A stretch of 64,000 nucleotides of DNA. Source: Branchiostoma floridae (lineage: Eukaryota; Chordata; Leptocardii; Amphioxiformes; Branchiostomatidae). Both the position numbers and the translations under genes were made by a program. Shown piece by piece: positions 47,101 to 57,995 of the stretch (position 1 is its first letter; every line of letters begins with the position of its first letter). The notes under the pieces were generated by a model. That model saw nothing but the letters and a program-made list of their open reading frames with translations, was not told the origin of the DNA and searched no databases. The stretch spans positions 11,849,598 through 11,913,597 of the forward strand of contig NC_049993.1 of assembly GCF_000003815.2 (NCBI RefSeq). The letters run 5' to 3'.

Positions 47101-50100
47101 GACACACCATCATGAACCTACTGGCTGTGAGTTACTAGTTTACACTTTTAATCAAGCAGTACCATTTTTTACTTGCAACCTTGCCAATCCATTGTCTTAA
47201 TGGTGACTTTTAATAGGCACTGATCATGTTATAGAAATCAAGGTAGAATCTGACTCCCTATTCTTGCTGTAGCCTTAGCCACAGTATAATATTATAAGAA
47301 ATGCATTAGGAATTTGATGTACATTTGTATATCAATATGATAAAGATATCATTGGTCTGTTATATGCAGTATCTATCAAGGAAATGTTGACATTTTGTAC
47401 TTCAATTAAACAGAATCATTTATTCTTACATGTACACAAAAAAGTAAGTACAGTCCCTTGAAGTTGTACCCCTTTTTTCATTTGCAGGATTTCCGTAACT
47501 ACCAGTACATGTTGGGGCAGGTGAGAGGAGTGGTCATACTGCTGGAAGACAAGAGAACTCTGGTCAGGATACCCAGCAACAGATATGATGATGTAAGTGC
47601 CTTACTCCACTGTAACCACTCAAGCGAAGCAGTAACATTTCTTCCTTGTATCGTTAGCCCAGGGCTGTCTCCCAGATCCATCCTTCCATCTCAGGTTGGA
47701 AATTTGCTTGTTGAGACAGAAAAAATTTCTCTTAATCCATCAAAAAAATCTTAACTTTATGACACAAAATATATGAGATGAGACCCCAAGCATTGAGAGC
47801 TAGAGACAGCCCAGCACTGCTTTCTTTGCTTGTAGATCCATTATTTTAACCAGACAGGTTGTAAAAGTGAACCTTTGGCTTCTTTTTTTCTATGCTCAAA
47901 TGTGAACATAAGTATCAAACTACAAGTTTTATGACCATCTAAGTTCCTTGCCTTCAATGTTTTGGGAGTCCTTCTACCTTTCATAATACATTTGTGACAG
48001 GTTCTACTCCTCATGATTCATGACTTGAGCAGATTTTCTGATCCATACAGCCTCCTTAACTATGACTTTGGCCTCTGCCAGTCTATTACACAATTATTTT
48101 CTATCTCTTTTTCCAGATGATGAAAGTGCTGAACAACTGTAATGAGCACGTACTCTCCTGGGGCTCTAACTTCAGCGAGGAGGCGGACTCCCATCTAGTG
48201 TGTATACAGAATGACGAGGGAGCGTACCAGACCCAGGCTATCAGTATCCAGAACCGCCAACGGAAGGTCACCGGAGCCAGCTTTATCGTGTTTAATGGGT
48301 CGCTGAAGACAACGGCTGGGCTCAGGGGAAAGTCTAGCATTGTGGAGGGTAAGATTGACACTGAATGGATTTTGAAAGATTACATTCAGAATGTTAAGAG
48401 TTTGGCCATCATGAAATTTTTATGACAAATACAGTGAACAGTCGACCAGGGCTCAATATCCTGTCCTAGGGGTGGGTACCGGTACAAAAAATTCAGGTCC
48501 AGGTACGGTCCAGGTCCAAAGGACCAGGTCCAGATCCGGACCTAAACCTGGACATGATTGTATGTGAGAGATTGTGAATGGGCGATACTCCAAACAACGG
48601 TCCATTTGCTACAAAGGATTATGTACCAGTACCCACCCCTATCCTGTCCTAAGGACTGCAGCCCTTTCCAGTAGCATGCATGTCAGATGAGCAACATTAG
48701 TTGGCATTCCACCTTCGAGCCTTTTGACCCAGGGACAGAATTATTAAACACTTAACTATGAACTAAATAAACCACACTATGCATATTCCTTTCTCACTAT
48801 AGTTTTCCTTGTTGTGCCCTACAGATGGAGTGATGGTACAGATCCTGCCTGAGACGATGTCGGAGCTTCGCCAGGCGCTGCGGAACATGAAGGACTACAC
48901 CATTGGCTGTGGGAGCACGGCCTCCGAGGAACCCGACGAGACGGTGGAGGTCCGCTGGGTAGAGGACGACCGCAAAATGAACATTGGGTATGTTATACTA
49001 TGAAACCTTGCTTTTTCTATGGTAGTTTAAAATCTTAAAGAGCCAAATGATGCTTCCAATTCTCCAAGTATGATATTACACCACTTGTGCCAGCATCCTG
49101 CAATTTTACATATCTTCAGACACCCACCATTGTCACAGAGGTGATAGTCATTTATTTGGTGCTTTTGTTTTTCTACACTTCCAGTTTCTGTTCATCAACT
49201 TTAAACCAACTACTACTGTAACAGTAAACTACATGTCTATTCATTCAAAATCTGATATACTGATTTTGTTTTGTAGTGTCACTAGTCCAATTGATGGCCA
49301 GTCCATGGAGGGCTTGACCAATATCCATGTGCACAGTGGCATGGACTTTGCTGGGGAACAGAGGACCATTCGCTGGACCGAAGTCTTCTTCCTGCAAACT
49401 GAGGTAGATAGAAATGAAAATGATGCATACGGCTAAATTACCTTTTGCAACATATCACTTTTTTTTTTACAAAGCAGCAAATATGCATAACGTTCTGTAC
49501 ATGGACCATTGCTTATGCTGCGTATTGCTTTGTTATGGAGAAATGTCCACTAAAGAATCAGCTTTTAAAGATTTTTCTGACTGTAGATCAGCACACTCCC
49601 ATTATTATTCAACTATTAAACTAGCTTTGCATAGATTTGAATATTGATCCCTGCAATGTTCACTCTTTAGGCAATATAGAAAGAGATGATTACACAACTG
49701 AAAGACGAAATAGCTAACATACGCCAAAAAGCAGTTACTCAATCAACTGGATATCATTTTGGAAACAGTCAATTGTTTCCAAAATCATGACCGTCTCCCA
49801 AATCATATTGTTGGCGTATCTTATTACCTGGATGTCTAACCTTCATTGACGTAGCTAACATTATTTCCAACCCCTCCCCAGGACTCTATGCCCCAGTGTG
49901 AGCCCATGGAACTCAGCAGGCTGGCGGAGTCCATCGCCACGGCAACCTGCGTGGCGCTGGTGCAGCACCTGGACTCTTTGAGGGAGGCTGGGATGAACAA
50001 GCTGGGACTGAGGGTCAACATAGACAGGGACGAGGTCAGATGGGTGAAATGTTATATATTTCTGTTTTCTTTATACAGGGTTAAAAGTACTCATTGCTTA

Positions 50101-50823
50101 GCACACTGCTTTCCAGGAGTTCCCTGTACAAAAGGTTTAAATTGTTTCATGTTCCCATACTGTACCTTAACCTTGCAACTGCTGCCTTACCTCCTAACCA
50201 TTAGAGATTTGTTATTTGAACAGTGGCTTCAGTAGGCTAAAGGTTAACTACACTGTGGCCATGATATAAGTCTGTATACATGTCACATTAGTCCTTTGTA
50301 GATTAGTTAGCATCATGTAACACTCTCACTCTTTCTCTAGTTTCTCAATACTTTTCTTTTCCTTATTCTTATATTTTCACTTTGACTTTGACTTTACTTA
50401 ACCTATAGGTATGCAATGCATAGTTTCCCATCATTGATGGCATGTTCTAAGTATTACCCTCCTGATAGGGCAATTCCTGTCCTATATAGCAATTCCAGTT
50501 GTAGGATCATCATTACAAATAGATGGAAAAGGCTCTGCCCCAGAGGCATTGCCAAGAAATACTGTATCAGGTAATTCAATAGATGTACCACCATGCATCA
50601 CCATGTACCACCATGTATCACCATAGACCTTGACCATTGTGTTTTGATGTCCCATTTTCAGGTTGGGTACGTAGCAGGTTCCAAGTGTCAGTTTCTGCCA
50701 CCCCTGTACATGACCGACCTTGACAATGAACTCATCCCCGTCATCCACAACGCAGCAGCGTCCAATCAGGACACACCCATCAGACTGGAGCTCATCTTCC
50801 ATATCCTCCACAATGTGGACTGA
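41166..50823 (+). CDS. ZFYVE9/16-like: FYVE-domain endosomal protein, SARA/endofin family (interrupted by gap)
   Basis: A PI(3)P-binding early-endosome adaptor; vertebrate SARA presents Smad2/3 to TGF-beta receptors. Exons: 41166-41235, 41853-42560 (running into the gap), 42836-43053, 43508-43682, 44087-44331, 44713-44869, 45278-45400, 45852-46016, 46457-46681, 47044-47126, 47488-47592, 48117-48348, 48825-48987, 49277-49403, 49882-50034, 50662-50823. The N-terminus [20 protein letters not shown] matches SARA. A Gln/Ser/Gly-rich region follows, then a full FYVE finger with [14 protein letters not shown] and ARVC. After it come a Smad-binding-like segment ([20 protein letters not shown]), an RVxF-type PP1 site (HVRFSDG) and the conserved C-terminal domain ([29 protein letters not shown]). 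Vertebrates have two paralogues; this is probably the single pre-duplication gene. The donor near 43682 has two close alternatives in the same phase. Confidence 0.93.
42561..42660. other. Assembly gap (100 N) inside the FYVE gene
   Basis: Exactly 100 N, a conventional placeholder of unknown true size. Upstream sequence is coding (Gln/Ser-rich exon 2, open up to the gap). The sequence right after it does not continue the reading frame convincingly, so the exon end and part of the following intron are missing. SARA has a long disordered acidic region here, so much coding sequence may be lost. Confidence 0.95.
45640..45740. repeat. Old dispersed repeat fragment
   Basis: Contains ATTGGCCAGGTGGTCC and TGTAGAGGTGGTC, resembling the diverged blocks at 31785-32000 and 19795-20005. 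Family and ends undefined. Confidence 0.35.
48467..48641. mobile_element. hAT-type non-autonomous element, copy 2 (internally deleted)
   Basis: Starts TAGGGGTGGGTACCGGTA, ends TACCAGTACCCACCCCTA, and is flanked by perfect 8-bp duplications TCCTGTCC (48459-48466 and 48642-48649). It shares the internal block GTGAATGGGCGATACTC and CAAACAACGGTCCATTT with the copy at 22651-23123 but is only 175 bp. It lies in an intron of the FYVE gene. Confidence 0.92.
49711..49860. repeat. Inverted pair of the TATCTTATTACCTGGAT dispersed repeat
   Basis: Left half: ATACGCCAAAAAGCAGTTAC in reverse orientation. Right half: TTGGCGTATCTTATTACCTG forward. Between them lies the inner palindrome GGAAACAGTCAATTGTTTCC. 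The halves correspond to the single copy at 33926-33995. The element directly precedes the exon at 49882. Confidence 0.6.
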
Positions 50824-53605
50824 TCTTGTATATACTTAAACTTACAAGGAATCTCCAAATATAGCATCAGTGTTATAAATACATTATCCCACCATCTTTA
50901 TCTACATAAAGTCAGAATGAAGTTGAGGTAAGATGTAAATTATGTTATATAATATATATATAAACATGTCAATAACAAATTTGTGGTGATGAGAAGGATG
51001 TACTCTGAATAATGTAAAACTTGATGTTCTTGAATTTCCTATCATTGTAACTTGTCAAATATAAGATTTCTAGTAGTTGAATGTAAAGTAGGAAAGAGGT
51101 ATTGCTGAATATCGTCCAAACTTTGACAAAAGGAGTGTTGACTTCGCAAAAGATATAGGGAATGGTGACAGTACTTTCCCCTCAGTAGTCTGAGTAAATT
51201 TTATTTCTCCCCTAAAATGACAGATGTACATAGCATTAGACCTTAGAGTCTTGTACCATGTACAAACTATTACTTGGTTTGATTCTTACTTCAACGAAAG
51301 TAAATGTTAGTATGTTGTGTAATATGAACAGTATATATATAAGGTCTTTCAGCGCATGATGGGCAATATAGTGGGGGCTATTTGTGATTTAGTTGTTAAT
51401 TTTGCTGTTGACGGATACTTCAACGTACATGTATTTGAGGTATAAAATGATGAAAGAAAGTTTTTCCATCGATCAGGCAGGACTTGCTAGTGAAAGGGCC
51501 ATTTGACTGTCTTTGTCAGTGAAAACTACAGCAAAGCTAGAAAACAACTTGCGCATGTGTGCATGCATTGTAAGCTATTTGTATAATATACTAGATGACA
51601 TGGTGATAGTAGTCATAGCAAGCCAACATTAAAGAGCAAATTATGGTATCATACTTATGTTGAGTGCTAAGATTAAAGATGTGATGCTACCATATGTGAT
51701 GTTGATACAGAAAATGTAATTATGAGTAGAAAGTAGTAGACATGCAGATTGAATTGAAGCACATTTGTTCTGCACTGTCCAACACGCCAATGATGTCTTC
51801 TAATTTAGTTGTTTTCTGTTTTTCGATCACCCATTTAAGATGGTGTTTGAGAAGATCATTTCTACCTTTTGAAATAAAAGAAATGAAAGTTGTTGGTACC
51901 AATGAATAGTGAAGGATTAATGACCCGCCCTGAGGTGTATACGGTGCCATAATTCATGGTCAGTTCATTTAACACCGAATGAACGACCGAACGTATATTT
52001 TGTCCTCCCCCCTGCAAAGTTTCCAGTGCTACACATTCCTTGTCTATGCAACATAAATGTACAATGAATACCACCGATGTTAACCATTACCAGTAATAGC
52101 ACAACTCTCTATTATGTAAGCTTGGATTTTGTAGAATGATTATCAAATATATTAATTTTGGAAATTTTCCACTCTGTTTTGCTCCAAAAGATATCCTTCC
52201 ATCCCTTCACCTGTAATTGAGTTCCAATACATAAACGGTTGTATTTTTTTTTTACTAAATGGCTCTATATTTCTATGCACACAGCTGTACCTGGTCTTTG
52301 AATACTTTTATTGTAAAAAGAACTACTGAAATCTATAGTGCTATTCCCTCTTCAAGGGCTTCTTGTGTATTTTCTTACATTAACCATGTGTATCTGCATC
52401 TCTCAAAAAGGTATTGAGCATTTGCATGTACACATGTATCAGTATAACAGTATTATGTTCCCACCTTGCCTCAGACTGGCAATATTCGCTGCATTAGTTT
52501 GTCATTATGTGTACTTGTAAGTAAACATGTTTTAATAATATTGATTGAGTCAGAGTGGAATGTCTGTAAATTGATCAATGTCATGCATTTAACAACTGGA
52601 TGCTGATGTATATTGGTCATAGTATAGTCTTTCCATAATTTCTGTTGATTGAAGGAGATTTAGCATGTTTCAGAGTTTGAGTTATCATGTTTGCAATATA
52701 GAAGAAGTATTGTGCTTTATTACATTGTTTGGTACAAAACATAATTGTAATATGTCTAAATTTTCAGTATAGACTTACACACATAGATTTATGCCTACCA
52801 ACATTTTACACCTAGCAACAAGCACATGTTATCATCACTAGTGCTGTCACATTATGTTTTTTTCTTATCTTTGTTATAGTGAAAAGGATGCTATATTTTG
52901 TCATCTCTTGCATACATATATCTTAAGACATTTGCTCTTGCTGGTAAAATAAGGCAGTTATTTTTTCTATTCTTTCTTGTAAAGTAGGAAAAATGCCAGC
53001 AAAAAGTTATTACCAGCTTTATTCCAAACTTGTAATTTACATTTTTTGGAAGGAGGAGGCTGTTATCACAAGACTAAAGATTTTGAAATTGTGATGATCG
53101 GTTGATATAATTTCTACATTGTTTCTTGTTGATTCATATTTGTTTAGGGAAAAAGATCATGGTGATGTGATGGAATGTAGAAAGTGTGGGACGTAAGAAA
53201 AGTAAGATTAATGCAGTACATGATCATATATACATAGTGATGTAAAATTTACCAAAGTATCATTGAACTAGCAACATCGCTTGGACCTTATTAGCTCTGT
53301 GATTTGTCATTTTCTTTGGAGTATTTTAATGTAGTTTCTTTCTTCACAAATAATGTCAAAGTTTTAACAGGATTTTGTCATGTTTAATTTATGTTTGTGT
53401 GATTTTCTCAGCTGGGAGTATGCTTGCTAAAGGAAAAAACAACCTTAATGTTTCAGAAGCTGCAATGCATTGGATATCCATGTACCAGTATTGTAACTAC
53501 AGTTGGATGTATGATTTGAATATGCTTCAAAGATGTCATCTTTAGACATATCGAAATTATTACAAGAGTGGCATCGTTACTGAAAATGTACAGACAATAA
53601 ATAAA
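50824..53605 (+). other. 3' UTR of the FYVE gene (long, probable)
   Basis: About 2.8 kb of AT-rich non-coding sequence after the stop. AATAAA is present near 51873 and doubled at 53596-53605, so a short and a long 3' UTR are both possible. No gene on either strand was recognised. Confidence 0.45.
53596..53605 (+). terminator. Overlapping poly(A) signals
   Basis: AATAAATAAA holds two overlapping canonical signals, about 2.8 kb after the FYVE gene stop. This is the strongest candidate for the distal 3' end. Confidence 0.45.
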
Positions 53606-53987
53606 ATTTTTACTCCAATAATGTCAAAAATGGTTTGCATGAACTGTTTGAGTCCATGACTTTGTAGTTCCATGGCACTTTGTGTCTATATTTGATGTAT
53701 TTGAGTGTTGGATCATGTAACTGTTCAATCAACCCTATGATATATCAAGACATGCACAGTGAAACCAACCACGTTCTAGATACATGTATATAGTCAACGT
53801 TAACGTCCTTGCCAATCGTGCGACACCTATCGAAATATGTTAGTAGTGTCCTATACTCGACAACACAGTCAGTGAAGTTTGAGTTTCAAACCGGCAAATG
53901 AAAACCACAGATTCAAGCATGGCATATGTCACATGTTATAAAGGTTTGTCAAAAGAATCCGAATGAAACTAGAGTTCGGCGACCTCA

Positions 53988-54982
53988 TACCTCCATGAAA
54001 ATTTAGAGCTTTTGTAAATTTCATGCAATTGACTAACACATTAACATAATTTATGCATGGTATTGTTCATCATTGACTAACGTACACATGTCACAATTAT
54101 AAAATTCCCATTATTAATCATAAAGCAGTTTTGAAATTTTTACATAAATTATGCAAATAAGTTCCTAATTACCATATTTGGTATCTGCTTATATTCCACC
54201 TATCATAATTAACATGTGTTACATTTATTGAAGTCCAGTTATTGAAAACAATGGAGTTATACAATTTCCTAATTAATTATGCAAATTAAGTCCTCATTTG
54301 CATAACAGGTATATCATTATAAACATCTTTGCCTAAGGTACCCGCATGCCTAATATTTTGCCAATCCATCAATCCATTCTGCAGTTATCCTCTTTAGAAT
54401 GTCTTGACAAAAACGCCCCTGCTGTTCCGAAATTAAATGTTAGGGGGCTGAAACCTGCCCCACTTTGTCATGACACTGCAAGCTATCTACCAGCCAAATG
54501 TCAAGACCATATCACATCCAGGACAAGAGATACATTGAAAAAACTGCCATGATATAATATCCTAATTAATTATGCAAATGTACTCCTATTTTGCATAATT
54601 TGTATTTAATCTTGTACAACATTGTCTAAGGTACCTACATACCAAAAATCATGAAAATCTGTTGTTCCCTTCTTGAGTTATCCTCGTCAGAAGTTTTTGA
54701 CAAAAATGCCCCTGCTATCCCCAAACTAGACGCTAGGGGGCCCAAAGTTACGTCATTTTTTCCTGAGCACAAGAGCTATCTAATACTTAAAAACCTTGAC
54801 CATAGCATCTTCAGAACACCGAGATAGCAAAACCGGAAGTTGCGCTGCAGTACCAAGGTCACACACCAGGGGGCCCAAAATTGACCTTGACCTTCGTCTT
54901 CCCAACCCCTACCTACATACCAAATGTCATCGTAGTCCATCAAGAGGTTCTCAAGTTATGATGACCACAAATATGCGGACAC

Positions 54983-55013
<31 letters not shown>

Positions 55014-55050
55014 CACTCAAAACTATACCTCCATTTTTTTCATGGAGGTA
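53988..55050. repeat. Non-coding 1.06-kb element with TACCTCCATGAAAA ends and internal ATTATGCAAAT repeats
   Basis: The left end TACCTCCATGAAAA is inverted at the right (TTTCATGGAGGTA), where it also makes a local hairpin with CCTCCAT. Inside, TTATGCAAAT/ATTTGCATAA motifs recur with the phrase GGTACC(C/T)(G/A)CAT. The block AGTTATCCTC(T/G)TTAGAA-like followed by GACAAAAACGCCCCTGCT occurs twice (54385 and 54680). A (CA)n run at 54975-55010 is near the right end. No transposase frame was seen. Confidence 0.65.
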
Positions 55051-55064
55051 ATTACTATCCAAGT

Positions 55065-55232
55065 AGGGTTTTGGCTCCGGCTGTATTCGACGCGTTTTAG
55101 GCGTTTTTTTATCAGGTTTTCTATTTTGTGCTGTTTTCAAAGTTTGGCTGTCAGACAACAACAAAAAAACAGCACAGAATAGAAATCCCGGTTAAAACGC
55201 TTGAAAAAAACAACAGCCAGAGCAGAACTTCT
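55065..55232. repeat. Foldback element with about 65-bp imperfect arms
   Basis: Left: GGCTGT, CGCGTTTTAGGCG, TTTCTATTTTGTGCTGTTTT. Right, inverted: AAACAGCACAGAATAGAAA, TTAAAACGCTTG, ACAGCCAGAGC. It abuts the TACCTCCATG element, so the pair may be nested insertions. Confidence 0.65.
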
Positions 55233-57995
55233 GCTTGGAGGGTGGAATGAAACCCATCTGTCCTGACAAATTGTTTGTTTACATTCTAATTTTACGGTCG
55301 ATTAACAACGGGGAGGGGCAGTGGCTGAAGTAATCTCTACCCCGCAGGAGGGCAGCTTACTGGCTAGATCCTCTCGAAGCCGGGGTTCATTAAAAAGTGA
55401 TAAGCGCGGACGGGAAGAGTTTAAACTTGGTTTCGTGTGTGCCTATAAATATATGTATTTGCATTGCTTGCAAATGTTACCCTTCTAGGACTTCCTAATT
55501 TCTTTGTCAACGCGTTTACTTAGTCAGTTTTTTTCCGAGAAATAATAGAACAAAAGTCGATAAAATGCCTAAAATGACGTCCACGCAAGTCGGATCCTAG
55601 ACTCTGGTTGGAGAGTAGCTCATCACCGCACCCGAATAGTTAACGGTCCCTCCCCTGTATCCTTCTTGCCCTGACCTGACGTAACGTCATACACGCACTG
55701 TCCCGCGCGGAGTCCGACGGGAAGGAAAATGTCAGGGAAATTTGATTGGATTTATTTGTGACGAGCTCTATACTGCATACTGCACGACAAGCTCGTGTAG
55801 ACTGGTGTATCTATATTGCATCAACATGTACCTAGTCTGCTACTTTTTCAGGACAAAGCTGGTGATGTTTGGAGCCGTACCAGGTACCGATATCGACGGT
55901 GCACGGTGGTGTCTCTGAGTCCTTGCTCTGACGGAGCCTGAAACACTTTGAGCTTCAGGGGGAGGGGGGCGGAGCCGTACGTAGTCTGCTAAGTACGTTG
56001 CCAAATATGTATACATCCAAATTGTTTTATCTCTGCACAGGTACTAGTAAGGGCTATATCAGCGTTTTCAAAAGTATGTAAAAAAAGTTGGCAATTTCAT
56101 GGAAATCGCTACGATCTAACGTTATCACGTAACGTTACGCTCCCCGTATCTGCTTGTAGGTGAAAATTCACATATCAGTGACCTAATGTCAATTACTCAT
56201 GCATTACGTTACATGTGTGTTGTTTTCTGTCTTGCCACATAATTTTCATTTGGAGACACTCCACGCGACATATTACATAATGCAGGTTGATTTAGACATC
56301 AATAGCCAATTCAATAGCTGTTTTTTTCCTTCAGTTTACTCCACATTTAACGTTGACATCATATTGCACAATTTTACTTCAAGTCCTTTCAAACTTGTGT
56401 TGTAATGTACAATCTGTATAGTTGTGCGTGTCTGTCTGTCTGTCTTTCTGTCAGTGAATATCTTTTAAGAATGGAAGAAACTTTGACACGATGCAGGAGG
56501 ATATCGAAGTAAAAACCTGTTTCCTCGGGGACATATCAAAGGGAAGTTGAGATCGACAGAAACAACAACAAAAGAAAGAAGAGAAAAACGTAAACAAACC
56601 TTAAAAGAAAAAAAACTATATTAAATTATCGCGAATTAGCACTGGTCTGCCCTACTATCCGTTCATGTCTGTTTAACGCCGCCCGTGTATACAAGGAATG
56701 TAAGATTAACTTAGAAGACTGGAATGACGGACCGTGAGTCTTTTTAATGTGTAACTTAGAACAAAGTGCGACTTTAAAAGACACGGAAGTCTGACTAAAT
56801 ATTTTAGATTGATAAACACATCATAAACGGAACTAGATTTCCACAACCGAACCGAAAATATAAACCATAGTCATTCTGGCAAAGGTAATGATCTTTTCCT
56901 GCTGCTAGCCCGGGTATCATTTATTTACAATAAATAATCATATAATCATCATCTTTTAATATTGGGGGGTCTGTACCGTACGCTCAATGTCTCGACTTAT
57001 ATCAACGATTATAAACGTTTATTTCCTTTCTATGCATTGTAACAGTTATTCCAAGTTTTCGAGTTACTCCGTGAGCTTCTAATTGTATCGCTTGCATGCA
57101 AACGGAGTTTGACATTTCCCATCGTATCGTACCTGCTGTTTTCGGCTTTCTTTTTCTCACCTTTCCCCCTTTATCACAACAAACCCCTGCGGTCCACATT
57201 CCCCGCGCTACGCGCCAAGCAATGAAAATATTTGCTTTGTTGGACCAAAGGGCGGACGGGAACGCAGGACGTGACAACGCCCGCCCCTGGTTACCGTCAT
57301 GGTGATATTCAAACACTGGTCCCGGCAATGACGTAGCGTGATCAGAGTTCGTTTTAACTGTCCAAAAATCACTTTCTCTACCGCGCTTTCAGATGCTAAT
57401 AGTTTAGATTATTCTGTGGTGCGAGACAATCCGAGTGCGATAGTCCCCGGAGGCCCGTTACCCTGCAGAGTTGCACGTCTCACGCAAACACTCAGCAGCC
57501 AAGGGCCGGGATTAGCGAACCATAGTCGGCCCGGGGGCAAAACGTCACGCTCCAATTTTCGTCTCCCGTTTCGCCCCTCAGGAAATACGAGCACGTTTTA
57601 AGTTCTAGGACTTGAGGAGGCCGAAGACGTTCCTTAAGGATTATCCGTGACGGCGAACTCAAGAAGGAGCCTGGCGGCCGGTTCTTAAGGGTAACCTGGA
57701 AACGTGTTCTTATTTCCAAATTTACGCTTATTTGTCAGACCTAAACCTTTTACAGCTAACCCGATTTGTTTGGAAATCCTGCATAATTTCTGTTGAACAC
57801 GGCGCCTAAAATACAACTAAATGCATAGCCCAGCACGTTGTTCAAAGTTGTAAAAAGACCGGAGGGTGCCAAGAAAAACACAGCTCATTCAATGATTCCG
57901 TCAATCACACAATAACATCGGTGATTTTACAGCACGAGACTAGAGGTTACCAGGGTTCCTTCAAACATCGTACGGCCTGGTGAGGGTGTCCAGCC
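55233..57995 (+). promoter_or_regulatory. Upstream region of the CCDC17-like gene
   Basis: GC and CpG rise in 55300-56000 and again in 57150-57990, the latter directly before the start codon at 57996. A short CTGT microsatellite lies near 56430. No exon, TATA box or RNA gene was recognised. Confidence 0.35.

Noticed and set aside
54975..55010. CA microsatellite as a feature of special interest
   Set aside because: Short ordinary dinucleotide run belonging to the surrounding repeat element.
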